Positions 13,501 to 25,675 of a DNA stretch of 64,000 bases are shown here, one piece after another. The translations under genes and the position numbers were made by a program. The stretch's first letter is position 1. Each line of letters begins with the position of its first letter. The notes beneath the pieces are model-generated. The model was not told the DNA's origin, made no database searches, and worked only from the letters and a program-made list of their open reading frames with translations. The stretch comes from Mesodorylaimus sp. YZB2_4 (Eukaryota > Nematoda > Enoplea > Dorylaimida > Dorylaimidae): contig JASANH010000938.1 in the NCBI GenBank assembly GCA_030248295.1, positions 496,001 through 560,000 on the forward strand, in the 5' to 3' direction.

Positions 13501-13665
13501 AGACTGAATCATGGCAACGTGCCTCTCTTTCAACGACTATTAGCCTTAACCGGATCTTTGCAAGATATAGCCTCGCAGCACGTCACAATTTTGGCTCAAT
13601 TCAAAAAGTTGTCCGCTGTCGAATTGCCTCCTTTGTACAAGGAACTATTCACGTCGGACAGTTAG
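7503..13665 (+). CDS. nhr-23: NHR-23 / ROR / DHR3-type nuclear hormone receptor
   Basis: This transcription factor drives the moulting cycle in nematodes. Nine exons join in phase: 7503-7614, 9840-9925, 9984-10125, 10180-10390, 10446-10699, 10761-10882, 12880-13012, 13143-13367 and 13424-13665. The total is 1527 bases, or 508 aa. The DNA-binding domain starts at about residue 39: [20 protein letters not shown], then GFFRRSQ, the second finger [14 protein letters not shown], and the ROR-type extension [20 protein letters not shown] Ser/Gly/Asn-rich hinge follows. The ligand-binding domain (helix 3 signature [17 protein letters not shown]) ends in an AF-2 helix, [12 protein letters not shown]. 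Exon 1 is the least certain part, but it joins exon 2 in frame and gives DAQIEII,the usual start of the ROR finger region. Intron 1 (2.2 kb) and intron 6 (2 kb) are long for this window. Confidence 0.93.
7615..9839 (+). other. nhr-23 intron 1 (2.2 kb)
   Basis: No in-phase coding exon was found. The length suggests enhancers or alternative first exons. An isolated 61-codon ATG frame (9154-9339) has hydrophobic segments at both ends; see findings. Confidence 0.6.
10883..12879 (+). other. nhr-23 intron 6 (2.0 kb), with an antisense open frame
   Basis: The donor (ATG|GTAAGT) and acceptor (TTCTTAG|AAT) are clear and join KYKSM to NRLEWW in phase 0. A stop-free minus-strand frame spans 10931-11575, with its first ATG at 11353; see findings. 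No other coding signal is evident. Confidence 0.6.
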
Positions 13666-15953
13666 TGCCTTCTTGAAGCAATACTAGCCGCCAGGGCGGC
13701 TTTTGTACTTATATGTATTTATACCTACTGTAAACGTGCTGCACTGCACGAAGTGAAGGTAGCTTGGGGGAGAGCACAATCTCGCTTGGGCACTTTTTAG
13801 CTTCAAAACCAATTGACTTAATTTTTTGGACATATATACGCCGCTTTTTTGGGTGCCTTTTTTGAGAACTATTGACGTACACGCGCTTATGTCTTTACAA
13901 CCAAATACGTCCTTGGCTTTGGCGCAATATTGTCTCAGGTTAACGTGCGTTGGACACTGTTTCTGTTATACTCGCCCACAAAAGACCAGCCAATGTTTCA
14001 AAATCTGTTTTGTTCACTGTCGTTGAAGTTCTTGTCATTCCTGACATCAGCTAATTTATCAACCTGCAAACTCGAATATCACTCCAAAAATTAAATGCAA
14101 ATTCTTCAGCGCCAGAAACCGTCCTTTTCTTCTTTTATGTTATGTGTAAGTACGTGTTTCTTGCAGTATCTACGTGCAATGTAAGTTTAGTACTCTACAA
14201 ATGACGTGCATTTTCGCGAATGCAGTTCTTGCAAAATGCGTGGGTTCAAGGTATTTTATGCTGTGCTCATAGTTTGCTGCGCTTTCATTTTTTGCGTCTT
14301 TTTAGAACTGAAGCTTGTTATTATTAGCGTTCTCCTATCAGAAGGAAATATAAACTTAGTAGTTAGGTTTTCGGAAGCGTCTTAGGGTTGCTTTGGTTCT
14401 AATATTGGCTGGTGTAAGCACCATTTTCGAGACTGTAGCTTGGCGTAGATGGTGTTTCAGACCTCAGTTGAATACTGCGACTTAGTTGGCATTTAAGTGT
14501 ACGAATGATTTATATTATACTTGGACTAAGTTGTACGAAGGGCGCATGGCGCATTCGGAAAAGCGTTGTCCATTCTTGTATTATGTTTTATGTAGGATTT
14601 AGGGAACGTGCCTTGATTTTGCTTATCCACTATGCTTTGCTGCCACAACAGCTGCTGCATCAGGGTCGGTGCAATGCCGCTGGTTCACCACATTGCCCTC
14701 TTTTAAAACAATCGTTTTACCCTTTTCATGTGACAATCGGATTTGAGCAATGCATTGTTTTAAATAAGTTGGATACTTTGCATTTTTATCTTCATATATT
14801 TGTGCATATTAATATCAATGAATAAGATGGGTGCTGAATCGAAAAGGAGCTGAGATGTTGTTCTTGAGGAAATGAGCCAACATTTTACCGTCTCGCCTAG
14901 AAATCAGCCGAGAGACTGTACCGAGAGAGGAGTTCTGTCTCCACTAAAGAGTACCTTCACGAGAGGTCAACGTGGAGAAGATACCAACTTCTTTGGACCA
15001 TGGACCTGCCTATACGACAGCCGAGACAGTTACTCATTAGGTTTCTCTCTCTCCGAGATCCCTACTGGGAGGGTACCGTGAGTCACTCACACCCATCCTG
15101 TCCGAACGCTGAATCACCCACACCACGATAGCCGCTTATGAAGACCATTCCGTGGGGCTTTGATTTTTGAATCTGTGAAAGGCAGCCTGTAGTATGCTGG
15201 GATCAAAAACCCTTATCTGAGGTGATTGGCGAGACAACCAGAATAAATGTAGCCATCGATTTCGGGAGTGGATTAATTATGTATCCTGACGGAACTAGTG
15301 CGCCAGGTACAGTACCTGTCGCCTAAAGCGTCATTTTGCTGGTCATCGGTTGTGGCATCCCAGCGCAGCTCCCGTATCTAAGAGGGACTCTATTTAGGGG
15401 GAGATGATCAACGATTCCCAATACTGTAAAATCGTATTGTAATATTCCATCAGGTCATATAAAAGTTGAATCATCATGCCGTACGCTATTCCATCGGATG
15501 ATGCCATCCATAAGAAGTTTACTGGTTTCTAAAATCTGCACATACTGTAACTCCGGTATTATGGTACAGTATTAACCTATGTACTGTATTTTGTAGAGAA
15601 ATACCATTTCCTACGTCAGCAAGAGCCAACACTGAAACAATAGTATACTACCCAATTATTCTCCAAGGTAAGTTGGCCCACGCAAAGTTTACTTTTCCTA
15701 GAGTACAAGTTGAACTGTCGCCTTGCATCAAGCGCACGTGGAAATGGCAAAGTGATAGCGGAACGGCGAGGCAAAGCCGCTCGACGCGATAAATCTATTG
15801 TTAGGAGACGAGACATGCGCGCAAGCGTTCTTGGCTGGCTTTCTTTGCTTTTCAAATTTCCTGCAGTGAATCATGTGCAAACACTGGCAGCATTGCACAA
15901 CGACGTTGTTGATGAGTAAGCAAACGCAATATAAGCTTTAGATGGCAGGAAAG
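13666..15953. other. nhr-23 3' UTR and intergenic DNA
   Basis: T-rich sequence after the nhr-23 stop probably includes its 3' UTR. No gene is supported. A weak copy of a dispersed repeat lies at 14935-15090. Short palindromic TACTGTA / TACAGTA motifs cluster at 15420-15590. Confidence 0.4.
14935..15090 (+). repeat. Degenerate copy of a dispersed repeat (family with 36.7 and 41.2 kb copies)
   Basis: The stretch with CGACAGCCGAGAC, a TCTCTC run, GGTACCG and GTGAGTCACTCAC follows the same order as the copies at 36700-36990 (plus) and 41085-41360 (minus), at lower identity. No coding capacity or terminal repeats are visible. Confidence 0.45.
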
Positions 15954-17693
15954 CAGGTGTTGGGCGTCGCCTAATGATGAGTCATCTTTTACCTATAACT
16001 ATTTTCGCCATCCTTTGAAACTCTCACTCGTCTCTGTGTGGCGTGGAAGTATGAAAACTTGCGGGTCCATGACTAGTCCTATCACGAGCGAAAGTTTTCG
16101 TTACGACATGAGTGGCGGTGCTGGTTTTTCGAGCGATTTAGATAAAGCTGAATTCGAAACTGACTTCTTTTCTCCTCTTTCTCACTATTCCACATCTATG
16201 ACCATGTCGGAATCGGATCTGTCACCACTTCCCGTCTACAACGATTCCAGCAACGGCTTCGTTTCCTTCTCGAGTTCTCACTTCGGGCGTAGAATGGGTG
16301 GCCACGGCGATCCTTCCTCCACCGACCACCCTTCGCCTATGGTCGATGAACAGAAAAGAATGAAACAGGCCATTCGAAGAGAGAGGAATCGAGCTGCGGC
16401 GGCCAAGTGCCGACAGAAGAAATTGGATCGTATTCAATATCTTCAGACGACAGTCGAAAATATCAAGGCTGCCAACAATCAGCTGATACTGACCAGTTTT
16501 CAACTTCAGCGTGAAATTCAGGAGCTCCGGCAGTGCCTGGCCGAACATCAACGACAGGGATGTAATTGCGAGTTTGGAATGGGCTCTTCGCGCAACTATC
16601 ACTGACGGCGGATAGATACTGTACTGTAGGTCATCCAAAACCGACTGCCTTATTGTTAAGCTGATGCGGACGTGCTTTATTCTCTGCTTTACTTATGTGA
16701 ATGCCAAAAGTGCGTTTTGTAGCCACCTCGCATTGTGGAATAGCCTCCTTAATCGCGAATGCGAGTTTGATTCATGAGCAGGATGGAGTAAACTGTGACC
16801 AGGCTGGGCGAAGAGTATGTCTTGCCAGACAACGATGTATCAAAATTGAGCGGGGAAGTGTTTAGGCATGAAACAAGGGATATGACCTTATCGTCCTGTC
16901 CATCCAGGTGCGCTGTCTTTTCATTACTATGCATCTGCTTATATGGAAGAGATATGACAAATTGCGCCATGTCAGGCTAATCGCAAGACAGCTGAGCAGT
17001 GAGCATAGAAAATCTGCATGGAAGAATCTATCGAAAAACAACTCTTTGTAGAACTGCTTTTGCCAAAGCTAAACAGCTAAGCTACCACTAGCTTCCCCCT
17101 CACTTATATCACCAGCTGTAAAACAGTCATAGCCCTTATGTCAAATCCAGATATATGAAAGTAATTTTACCACGAATCGGATGTGGCTGATCAAAGTCGG
17201 CAGGACAAAAACTGCAATTCGAGCAAGGCGAGTCTAGGACTACACTTGCAGCTGAAACATCAACCGAGGGCTTGATATTTCTCAGCCAGGGGTGATCAAT
17301 AGTTCTCTACCACGCGCCATATCCCACCAGGCGCAGGGGTTACACAAGTTATAATTACGAATGATGCGGATATTTGGAATTGCTAAAATTTGGATGCGGT
17401 ACCTATACTAAAGTAATTGTGGATCTTGGAACTGTTTACAGTGAGTGACAGAGGTTCGATGAAGTAGGTCATATCCATAATAGGCACTGGCGCAGAGAAA
17501 TACACTGCACAGGACTTCAGTGAATAGAGCCTCAAAGCCCCTACTTTGATATGCTCATCCTCTCGCTTGTGGGCCCTACGTAAATTTAGCAGGCCTTTAC
17601 TTCCCTAACTGATGTAAATTTGCAAATACGAGTGATAATCCCAATCTGTTTGGTAGTTTCAGATATATGCACCGGCTAGCCAAATCTGTTGTT
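15954..17693 (+). repeat. bZIP locus flanks that are duplicated at 25676-26322
   Basis: Two parts of this block recur near 26 kb: 15954-16050 (the bZIP 5' leader, including CTATTTTCGCCATCCTTTG) and about 17189-17693 (presumed 3' UTR or downstream DNA). In the second copy they are separated by about 60 bases instead of the 1.1 kb that holds the bZIP coding exon. Confidence 0.85.
16051..16605 (+). CDS. Jun/AP-1-like bZIP transcription factor, single exon, 184 aa
   Basis: The protein has an acidic, Ser-rich N-terminal half that could activate transcription. The basic region carries the AP-1 signature NRAAAAKCR at residues 113-121, followed by KLDRIQYLQ and a leucine zipper to about residue 165. 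A Cys-containing tail (QGCNCEF) ends the protein. The KCR followed by KKLDRI resembles Jun more than Fos or ATF3. The start is the ATG at 16051; an open frame continues upstream but has no earlier ATG. No intron is needed. The 5' leader and downstream sequence are duplicated about 9.7 kb away without the coding part. Such factors bind TGACTCA-type sites as dimers. The subfamily assignment is inferred. Confidence 0.85.
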   Translation: MKTCGSMTSPITSESFRYDMSGGAGFSSDLDKAEFETDFFSPLSHYSTSMTMSESDLSPLPVYNDSSNGFVSFSSSHFGRRMGGHGDPSSTDHPSPMVDEQKRMKQAIRRERNRAAAAKCRQKKLDRIQYLQTTVENIKAANNQLILTSFQLQREIQELRQCLAEHQRQGCNCEFGMGSSRNYH

Positions 17694-18350
17694 GTCTGAC
17701 GGGAAATGCCGCGAACGTTTCGAATAGTCAAGGGACAGTTGGAGTGTCTTGTCGCAAGGACAGAATGCGCAGCTTCGAGGAAGAATGATGGTTTGAATAG
17801 ACCTCGTACAAAATTAGAGTTTCGTCAGATGGTATCGGTATCATAATTTCTCCGCATGAATCCAATGTAGTTTTCCCGCCGTTGACGCGTAAATGTACTA
17901 TATCGCTGCCTCATGCGCTATTCCCATGCTTACCTTATCCACAGCTGTGGTGGTTGTGGTGTATAAATCTTCTCTTCAGTCGCCAAGTGCAATTCCATGG
18001 GCGCGCGAATTTCAAATAGGTTGGCTAGCATAACCATGACCATGGCGTAGCGAAAAATATTTTATAGAATAGAGTCAACTTCACTGGTCTTTGTGTTCTT
18101 GTACATTTGGATCGTTTCTTATACAAACGGCTTAGCCGGTGAACGCCATTAAAATGCCCGAAAGCTACAAGTCTAGGATGTCTATAGGTAAATTTGAATG
18201 AGTTATTCGAAAAAGAGAAGCGAAGCGCCTGAATATTATTTTATTACTTCAATGAATGCATTAAAACGGAATCGGCAAACACAGAATACAGAGCTCTAAT
18301 TACACAAGATCCAGATATCACTTTGCACAGCATGCGGCCAATTGCACTAG
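16606..18350. other. bZIP downstream region and intergenic DNA
   Basis: No coding exon seen. 17189-17693 is duplicated at 25829-26322. The rest, up to the aminopeptidase stop on the other strand, shows nothing recognisable. Confidence 0.5.
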
Positions 18351-21300
18351 TTACATACGGGCCTTGTAAGCCTGCAGCCAATCGGTGACTGCCTTCTCAT
18401 AATTGTCAATCCACTGCTTATTCGCGCGGGCTCGTTCGAATTGTTGTTCATACATGTGTTTTCCTGGCCCCAGTTCAGTCGAGTGCTGATCATAGAATCT
18501 CTGCATCTGAAAAGAATACATTATCAAAGTTGTCTTTTTAAACAGAACCGCTACACTTACGCTGTTCACTTGCTCGTCAGTGTTGAAGTAGCGGGTTATG
18601 GAATAGACAATCCGTCGAAGGCCAGTTTTGGAGAACCTGATGGTACAATTGCTTGCAGTACAAAAGGCCGTCACATAGGAACTTTAGATACCTTCTCCTC
18701 AAATCTGGCCAGTTCTGTACAAAAAATGGCCACAGTATCGGGCGCGCTACTTCGTTCAGAGCCAGATTCGAGAACACAAATTGCACGTCCTGTCGTCTAA
18801 TCAGTGTCGTGTTAGGATTTAATGCCTCATCCAATAGCCTTCACGGACGGATATACCAAGCAGATAGAACAGCCCAAACGAGCATGGGTCTATTACTCAC
18901 CTATTGATCAGCGTAAGATTTTTAGCGCAGCTGAGTCCCGCCATCAACCGCTCTTTCTCGACCGCCACTTGCTCCTGAGCGTGGAGATTCCATAGGAGAG
19001 TCCAATGGGCAGATTGTTCATTGTCTTCCTGGGACCCGATACAGTAAACGGTAGACCTCAGACCGGGGTGTACACTGAACAGATTGGAACAGAACAGATA
19101 CAAGTTGGGATCCTTGCATTCTTGCGCACCTTCTTCTCCTTACTTGCTACAATCCGAGCTGCCAGTCTTGTGGTCTGAACAGGCCTTCACAAAAAGCCGG
19201 AACCAGAACTTTGCTATTTGGATACAGAAGGGTGAGCCGAGTCGACATTGCTTCCCGACGGCTAGCTGGCGCAAATAGCTATAAAAAGACATGCAAGAGT
19301 GACCAGTGCCCTGACCACATTCTCGCACAGTACTGGCTGGGAACGTCATCCACTGGTTCGATCGAGTCATCGAATCCGTAGTGATCGTATAAGTTCTTGG
19401 TCAAGGCGATAATGTAAGCCTGAAAATCGAGGCATGCTTTTTCAGTGCTAAAAACTTGTACTCGTATTAGGCATCAGCGCTACTCACCTTGTAAGCTGCT
19501 GAGCCTGGTCTACTTGCCAACATATCTTCCAGGTACTCCAGAGCTGCCACGGCTGATTGCCACGGCATCATGGCCGTTTCGTTAATCAGATATGTGGTGG
19601 TATCCAGAGCGATGTTGTAGGCGAGGTAGCCAGCCCTGACATGAGAGCATTTCCCGTTTCGTCTTATGCATTCCAAAATCAAAATATACATGCCTGGCAA
19701 GTTGCAAGGAATCGTCCAGCAATTGGGTCCGGCTTTTAGTATTGATCTTCTGCAATGCGCCCTGTGTCATACTTTGATGCCTCACACACAGAGTCAGGGT
19801 CATACCGTAAAATCGGATTTCAATTGTCGTTGAAGCATACGCCAGTTACGCTCGTCGTAGTTGACTCGACAGAACGCGGCCGCTTCGTAGTTGATCAAAA
19901 GCCACTTGTCATCGTCGGCAGTATAGAGGGTTACTGAAAACACGGATTCTAATTAATCAATCTTTCAGCTCCAAATGGAAGAGTCATACATGTCTTGTTC
20001 GCTTCCACCCATGTTGACTGAGGTGCTGGACTTTCTTCGGTGTGGTACCACAGAGGCACGTGCCAGGTGAAGCTGGAACGCAAGAAATCTGATATGATTT
20101 GACCTGTCATGTCCATAACACTTACTTGTAGAGTGGTTTCAAATAGGCGGGATTAGCATAGCTTTTTTGCTTATTCTCGTCAAGTACGAATCGTCGTTGG
20201 GTTATGTTGGCCGACTTGCACCAGCTGTCGTAAGTCCGTTGCACATCGAGGACTGGATAGCCCATTTGCAAGACCCACGGGTTCAGAAATTCGGACACGT
20301 TTAGCTTGGTGCAGTTCCAGTTTTTTATTTTTTTATTTAGCGAGGCTGCCTAAAAGAGGACTTGACTCTAGTGCAGTTCAGAACGCAAGAGAGCGACTAC
20401 AGTACCTCTGTCATGGCACGCCACAAGTGTTTGTGGTTGGCATTTGCATAGCTGTTATTGGTCAGGTAAGCCTGCGGAAAAGAGGTCGCGTTGAAATGCC
20501 CGACGAACAGAATGATCAGCACTTACATGCAACCCCTGCCGGAACACTTCGTCCGACAATGTGTAGTTGAGCATTCGGATAATCGATCCACCCTAAAAAT
20601 AAGCAGCAATCGTACAAGCCAAAGGTGGGCGGAAGTCAGTGGACTACCTTGTCGTAAGAGATGTCATCAAAAACAGCAAATATCTCATCTATATCCGAGA
20701 CTGGAACAAATATGGGATGCGAAGTGTCCAGCTGGTCTAAAGCCATCGCATCCCGAACGGAGCGTGAGACGAACTGGGTGTCCTAAGCACGAACGAGCAT
20801 GATAAAAGGAACACTGATGATAGAATGAGCAGTGCGTGACGACCACTGATAAGCGATACCATGTTAACCACTTTAAATTCATACCATGCTGAACGCGTTG
20901 TTGGATATGACATCGGCTCCAACATATTCCATGTAGTCGGCGAATCCTTCATTGAGCCAGATATCGTCCCACCACTCCATCGTCACTAGATCGCCGAACC
21001 ACTGGAGCAAAGGTGCTATGGCAATCCAGTGAACGGTCCAAAAGTGGGGTCCTACCTGATGAGACAATTCATGGGCAATGACCATAGCCACTCGTTGACG
21101 GTTCAGGGAGCTCGAAACCTCATCGTCATAGAGAAGAGCAGTTTCGCGATACGTAACCAGTCCCCAATTCTCCATAGCGCCAGGCCCAAAGTCTGGCATG
21201 GCGAGCATGTCTAAAACAGGATTTGGCTCAACACTGCACATGAGAAAGTGAGATGCTAGTGCATCCCACGTTGTGATATGCTTTCATGTGTGCGCTCTCC

Positions 21301-22962
21301 GCCGAAAGTATTACTAACAGTCATTTAGAAGGCTCACTGTGCCTAGAAATATTGCCTGTGTGTCAACAGCCCCTGTATTCCCCTGCATTTGATACCTTGC
21401 TTCGATAACGGGAATGGTATCTTGAAATAATCGCTGTAATAATCCAACACTTTTGGGCCCGCAGCTACGGCGTAGTCAGTCTTATTTATGAAAGACGGTC
21501 TTGCCCACACACGAAACTGAAAAATTTGCTGAAAAGAAACTGGCTACGACGTGCACAACATTCCTTACCAGGGTTTTTCCATCCTTGGTGTAATTGGATT
21601 TGGACTTGAAATCGCACACAGCCATGGCCAACAAGTACGTGGACATGTTGAGGGTGGGAGTGAAAGTAGTCACGCTCCAGCCGTTACTGAAACACGATGA
21701 CACTGATGACAGGTAAAAAAGGGCTTATTGCTCTAGCACTCATCGGAGTGCAATACCGACCCGAGTTTGTCTATCTGCTTTTCCATCCCGTTCGACAATG
21801 CAACCATGGACGAGGGGTGGATGATAGTGACGTAGAACACGGCTTTGTAGAACGGTTCATCGAAACAGGGCAACGCTCGCCTCGCGTCCGTCGCTTCAAA
21901 TTGCGTAGCTGCAAGCCATCTGAAAGCGAGCAGGAATCTTTGAGTTGTCAGGTACCGCACAACAGAAATGAGGGGTAGGTCATTAGACAAGTACTAAAAG
22001 AACACTGCACGCTCTTATCCTCAATCTGCTGCAACGCCCTCAAAAACAATACAGCGCGCGCGCACACTCCCATTCAGCCACATTCAGTAAACCCCCATAC
22101 AACTTACGAATAAGGCTCCTACTAATCTCACACCCATTTAACGTTCACTCAAAAGAATGTATGTCAAGAGCGTGGTAGCTGGGTGATAGGGTTTATGCTT
22201 CTGTAACTGACGATGAGAACCTCAAATGTTTAGTTCTGGGTGGCCAGGCGCGCCAAGAAAATACCGTAAAAGCAGAACGACAATTCTCCTGCTGTTCTTT
22301 TACCAGCCCAGCCGAGCTGACGCACCTGCTGGCCCACCCACCAAGAACCGGTCTTCCAAGATCAACAGATCCAAGCTTTTGAATGCGGGTTAGATAGGGA
22401 TAGGGTTATATGACCGAGGTCAGCATAAGCTATGACAACGCACATACCTCCACCTGCCTCCTTCGAAGTATCGACTCGTGTAGAATCCAGCCAAATCTTC
22501 GGCCTCCAAACTTCCACTGTAGCTGATATTCAACTGGTATACCTGGCCAGACTTCAAAGTCCTTCCAAAAAAGAAGGCTGCTTGTTGCAATTTTCCATCG
22601 TACTCGTACCGAGCCAAGTGACTCATAATTTTCCACGTCCCCTCAGCTTCCGCAAGGGTCACTGTGTCTTTGACCACCTCGATCTTGTCCATATTCAGTG
22701 TCACATTGTCAGTGTCGTCCAAGCACTCTATCAGAATGCTGACATTTCCCAGAAAGGTCAAGTTCAATTGCGGATCGTAACTTATGCCATCGGCTGGGAA
22801 GAATGGCTGCACTGAGAGTCGATAGTGAAGTGGTCTGAGAGTAGTGGGCAACGGTCCAAAGCGACGTCTTCTGGCCACTGATGCTGCATCACGGATTGAA
22901 AGCACGATGAATACAAGTTGACACACCAACTCGACAGCCCTTCTGCATCGACTGCTTGACAT
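18351..22962 (-). CDS. M1-family zinc aminopeptidase (aminopeptidase N type), 961 aa
   Basis: This type II membrane or secreted metallopeptidase removes N-terminal residues from peptides. Twenty exons join in phase to 2886 bases (exon 1 22448-22962; last exon 18351-18506). Residues 9-24 are a hydrophobic signal anchor. The exopeptidase motif GAMEN is at 315-319. The zinc site is HELSH at 351-355 with the third ligand Glu374 in WLNEGF. The catalytic Tyr438 lies in DDISYDKGGSIIR. The C-terminal ERAP1-like domain carries RSTVYC, WTLLWN and [18 protein letters not shown] 54-base intron (21002-21055), a multiple of three without stops, splits HELSHQ|WFGD. Intron 13 (19636-19693) appears to be GC-AG. 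Near 19125 an apparent TAA is avoided by a TTT|GTGAAG donor that keeps phase. The start is ATG 22960-22962. All key residues are intact. Confidence 0.95.
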
Positions 22963-24517
22963 GATAGCCACGGAACGGACTACTTCACAGCCCAATAACC
23001 CCTCTCTTCGACCCCTTTTTTGGCCTGGACCAAACGAATAGACCAAAACAGGATCGAATTGAGAACAGCCGTCACTGTGACGAAAACGATCGTTTTAATT
23101 GCGCCCCCCTTGCTCTAATCTTAAAACTGGTTTTGTTCAACCATTTGTGAACATATGCAAAATTGATGTTTGTAAATCGCTGAAGTAGCACTTCGACCCC
23201 AAAACCATAATAAAATACAGTCAGGCCAGCTAATAAGACTCTGCAAAAATCAAGGAAAAAGCTCTCTTATTCGCTGGTTTTTATAACCAGACTTCGTTGC
23301 GGCGGAAACAAATGGGGGTCGAAAACATGGCTCTTATATCCGAATAGCTCTTATAAATAGGAACGACAGACAAACCACAAACAATGTTGATTGGACAACC
23401 AGTATACGAGTACACGTTGTACAGTCAGACCTTTCTCAAACAGACGTTGCAAAAAGTGCACCCTCACACGTCGAGTACCGTCTCTAGTGTTTTCTTGAAG
23501 GGTGTTTTTCGATTGGATCCGCTGGTCTCAGCTCACTTTTCTAACCCGTCTGCGAATACGTAAAACTGATGTACGATCTCTACAATCGATATTGCGCCTT
23601 TCACACAATATCGATCTAAAAGCGCGAAAGCTACATTTGGATAACAAAGGAGACATGGTAACAGGGCGACAGGTGACCCTCTACGTCAACATGTGGTTTT
23701 GCCTGGCAACTGCATCAGCTCGGAATTTTGCACATCTACGTACGTATCTCACCACTGAAGCCTGAAGCCATTTGGGGACGCACAAGTTCCGAGTGCCTTC
23801 TTAGCAAAATAGCCAAGCTAGAGTTACTTCGATCACCGACGACTATATAAGCGGACCAAAAATAAGGCAGTGAAGGCGCAATTCAAGTCAGCTCAGAACC
23901 GGAATACGCACCCGCCAGGCTACTGTTCAATGTTCTGGACAATCAGTGGGGTGACGCCACCCAAACTGGCAGCCAAAGCTTAGCATCTAAATCGAAAAAG
24001 AAAAATTACAGCTAGCCATAATAACAACCAGCACCTCACGCGTCATCACTCGACCATCAGCACAGTTTGTGCTCATCCAGGGACGGACATTGCACCGTTT
24101 TCTCGATTTACTTTGCAAAAGAAAGTAATTTCTTCTCTTGAAATCTGTCAGCAATTTACTGCAGTCCGATGGGAAGCCCTCGTTTCGATAAGGCGACAGG
24201 AATGGTCACAGCTGCTACACCTGGAAAATAATAATGAAATCCTTGACCCGCTTTTGTATCATATCACCGCAGATTCCCCCACGATCCCAGAAATCAGTCC
24301 CGCAATCTTACCTGCCATATTGACTGGCTGCGTGAAAAGTCATCCTTGCGTTCTCTTTCGTATCCTTGCCCTTCTCCAGCCTTCTGGAAGGCTGGTGTCA
24401 AAGGGATATCCACTTTCGACTGACCACCTCGACCTCGGAGCACGTTGAAGAAGTCGTTTGCTATCAACCATCTGATCTCCAAAGCTTTTTAAAGCGATCG
24501 TTGGGCTCCGACCAATA
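22963..24517. other. Intergenic
   Basis: No gene supported. This contains the aminopeptidase upstream region and the 3' flank of the DYNC2I2-like sequence. The small open frames here lack motifs and splice partners. Confidence 0.5.
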
Positions 24518-25612
24518 CTATTTGCCACCGCTTTTACCGCTACCAACTGCACTGGCCGCCAGTTCGTGCAGCAGTTGCTCTTCCCTCGCTTGTGTCGATG
24601 CAAGCGCTTCGTCCAGATTCCAGACTTTCACATAGCCCGACGCGTCGCCTGTGGCCACGATGTGAGCTCGTCGAATATTGAACGCCACGGTCATCAGCGC
24701 CCCGACACGATCTTGCTACATCGCTTCGATGTTTAAAAAGGGACGATCTATACCTTGACTGACGATGAGATCAAATACCAGCAGCCGCAATTCGAGGCGG
24801 CACAGGCCAGCACGCACGATCTGACTGGCGACCACGACATGCCGAACAAACATCCCGAATTTGTATCGATTTCTAATGACGGCAAAGTTTGAAATGCTGC
24901 TCTGATTCGAACGAACCCATCGGCGCCACACGAAGCCATGGTAGTCGGTTCACGCGAGTGAAACGCCACTTTATATACGGGTCCATTGTGCGGTTTCTGA
25001 GCCAAGACGACCGGATCGTAGCACGGCGTCGGTCTGTCCGATCCAGCCACCATAGCTCGACCACCGACCTCATTCGCACCGCTCGTTTCGATGCTACATT
25101 GGAAAACGCCGCCCGTTTCTGTGCCGACGACGAAGCGGGACGTAAGCGGGGGACGAGCGAACGCAATCGTGCCACTACCAGTCCCCTTGTTCTCGCCGCT
25201 AGCTTTGCCGCGCACGGATCGCGGTGAGTTGGCAACGGTCAACTGAAAGGCCTTCGCCAATCCAAGCGTTCTTCCCTTTGATGGAACAGCCCAAATCAGC
25301 ACAAGACTGTCGGCCCCAGAACTAGCGAACATTAGAGCATCGGTCGTTGACAGCTGAGGTAACCAAGCCACGCAATCGACCGGGCCCTAGTCAGCGACTT
25401 GAGCCGACGCGATCGGATCAAGCACATCACCCGTGCACAGTGTAAGCGGCGAACAAATTCGGTACCTACGGTTGGATGGAATGCCAAATACATAGGCGCA
25501 GCAGGACACGGTTCATAAATGCGATCGACTTTGTTCGGATTCAAGCGTCATCGATCGACGTTCCAAGTCATGATGAAACCACGATGGGTACAGTACATCT
25601 ACGAGTACAATA
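24518..25612 (-). pseudogene. DYNC2I2 / WDR34 dynein-2 intermediate chain, 5'-truncated copy with in-frame stop
   Basis: The WD40 protein DYNC2I2 is an intermediate chain of the retrograde IFT motor. Exons: 25471-25612 (approximate), 24754-25386 (211 codons without a stop) and 24518-24715, joined in phase 0. Readable WDR34 blocks are FIMTWNVDR, YLAFHPT, CVAWLPQLS, RFVVGTETGGVFQCS, HNGPVYKVAFH, SCGADGFV, GMSWSPVR and GDASGYVKVWNL near the end. An in-frame TGA at 25548-25550 follows WNVDR. About 45 residues expected after HPT are missing. Homology stops near 25612, and the N-terminal part (roughly 200 residues in animals) is not found upstream, where a duplicated bZIP-flank block begins at about 25676. 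The long open middle exon suggests recent damage. A shorter protein starting at the Met of YLAFHPT is a possible alternative. Homology is strong; pseudogene status is inferred. Confidence 0.65.
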
Positions 25613-25675
25613 GAAAAGACCGTAAAGTGCATCAGACACAATAATGAGCATACCAATCGTCCTGCCCCAAGCCGC

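Noticed and set aside
19112-19191. Apparent premature TAA in the aminopeptidase
   Set aside because: A 78-base intron (TTT|GTGAAG ... CAAG|GAT) keeps phase and fits the family alignment.
24716-24753. Apparent frameshift at the last DYNC2I2 intron
   Set aside because: Using the acceptor GATGTAG|CAAGATC instead of the next AG restores the frame.
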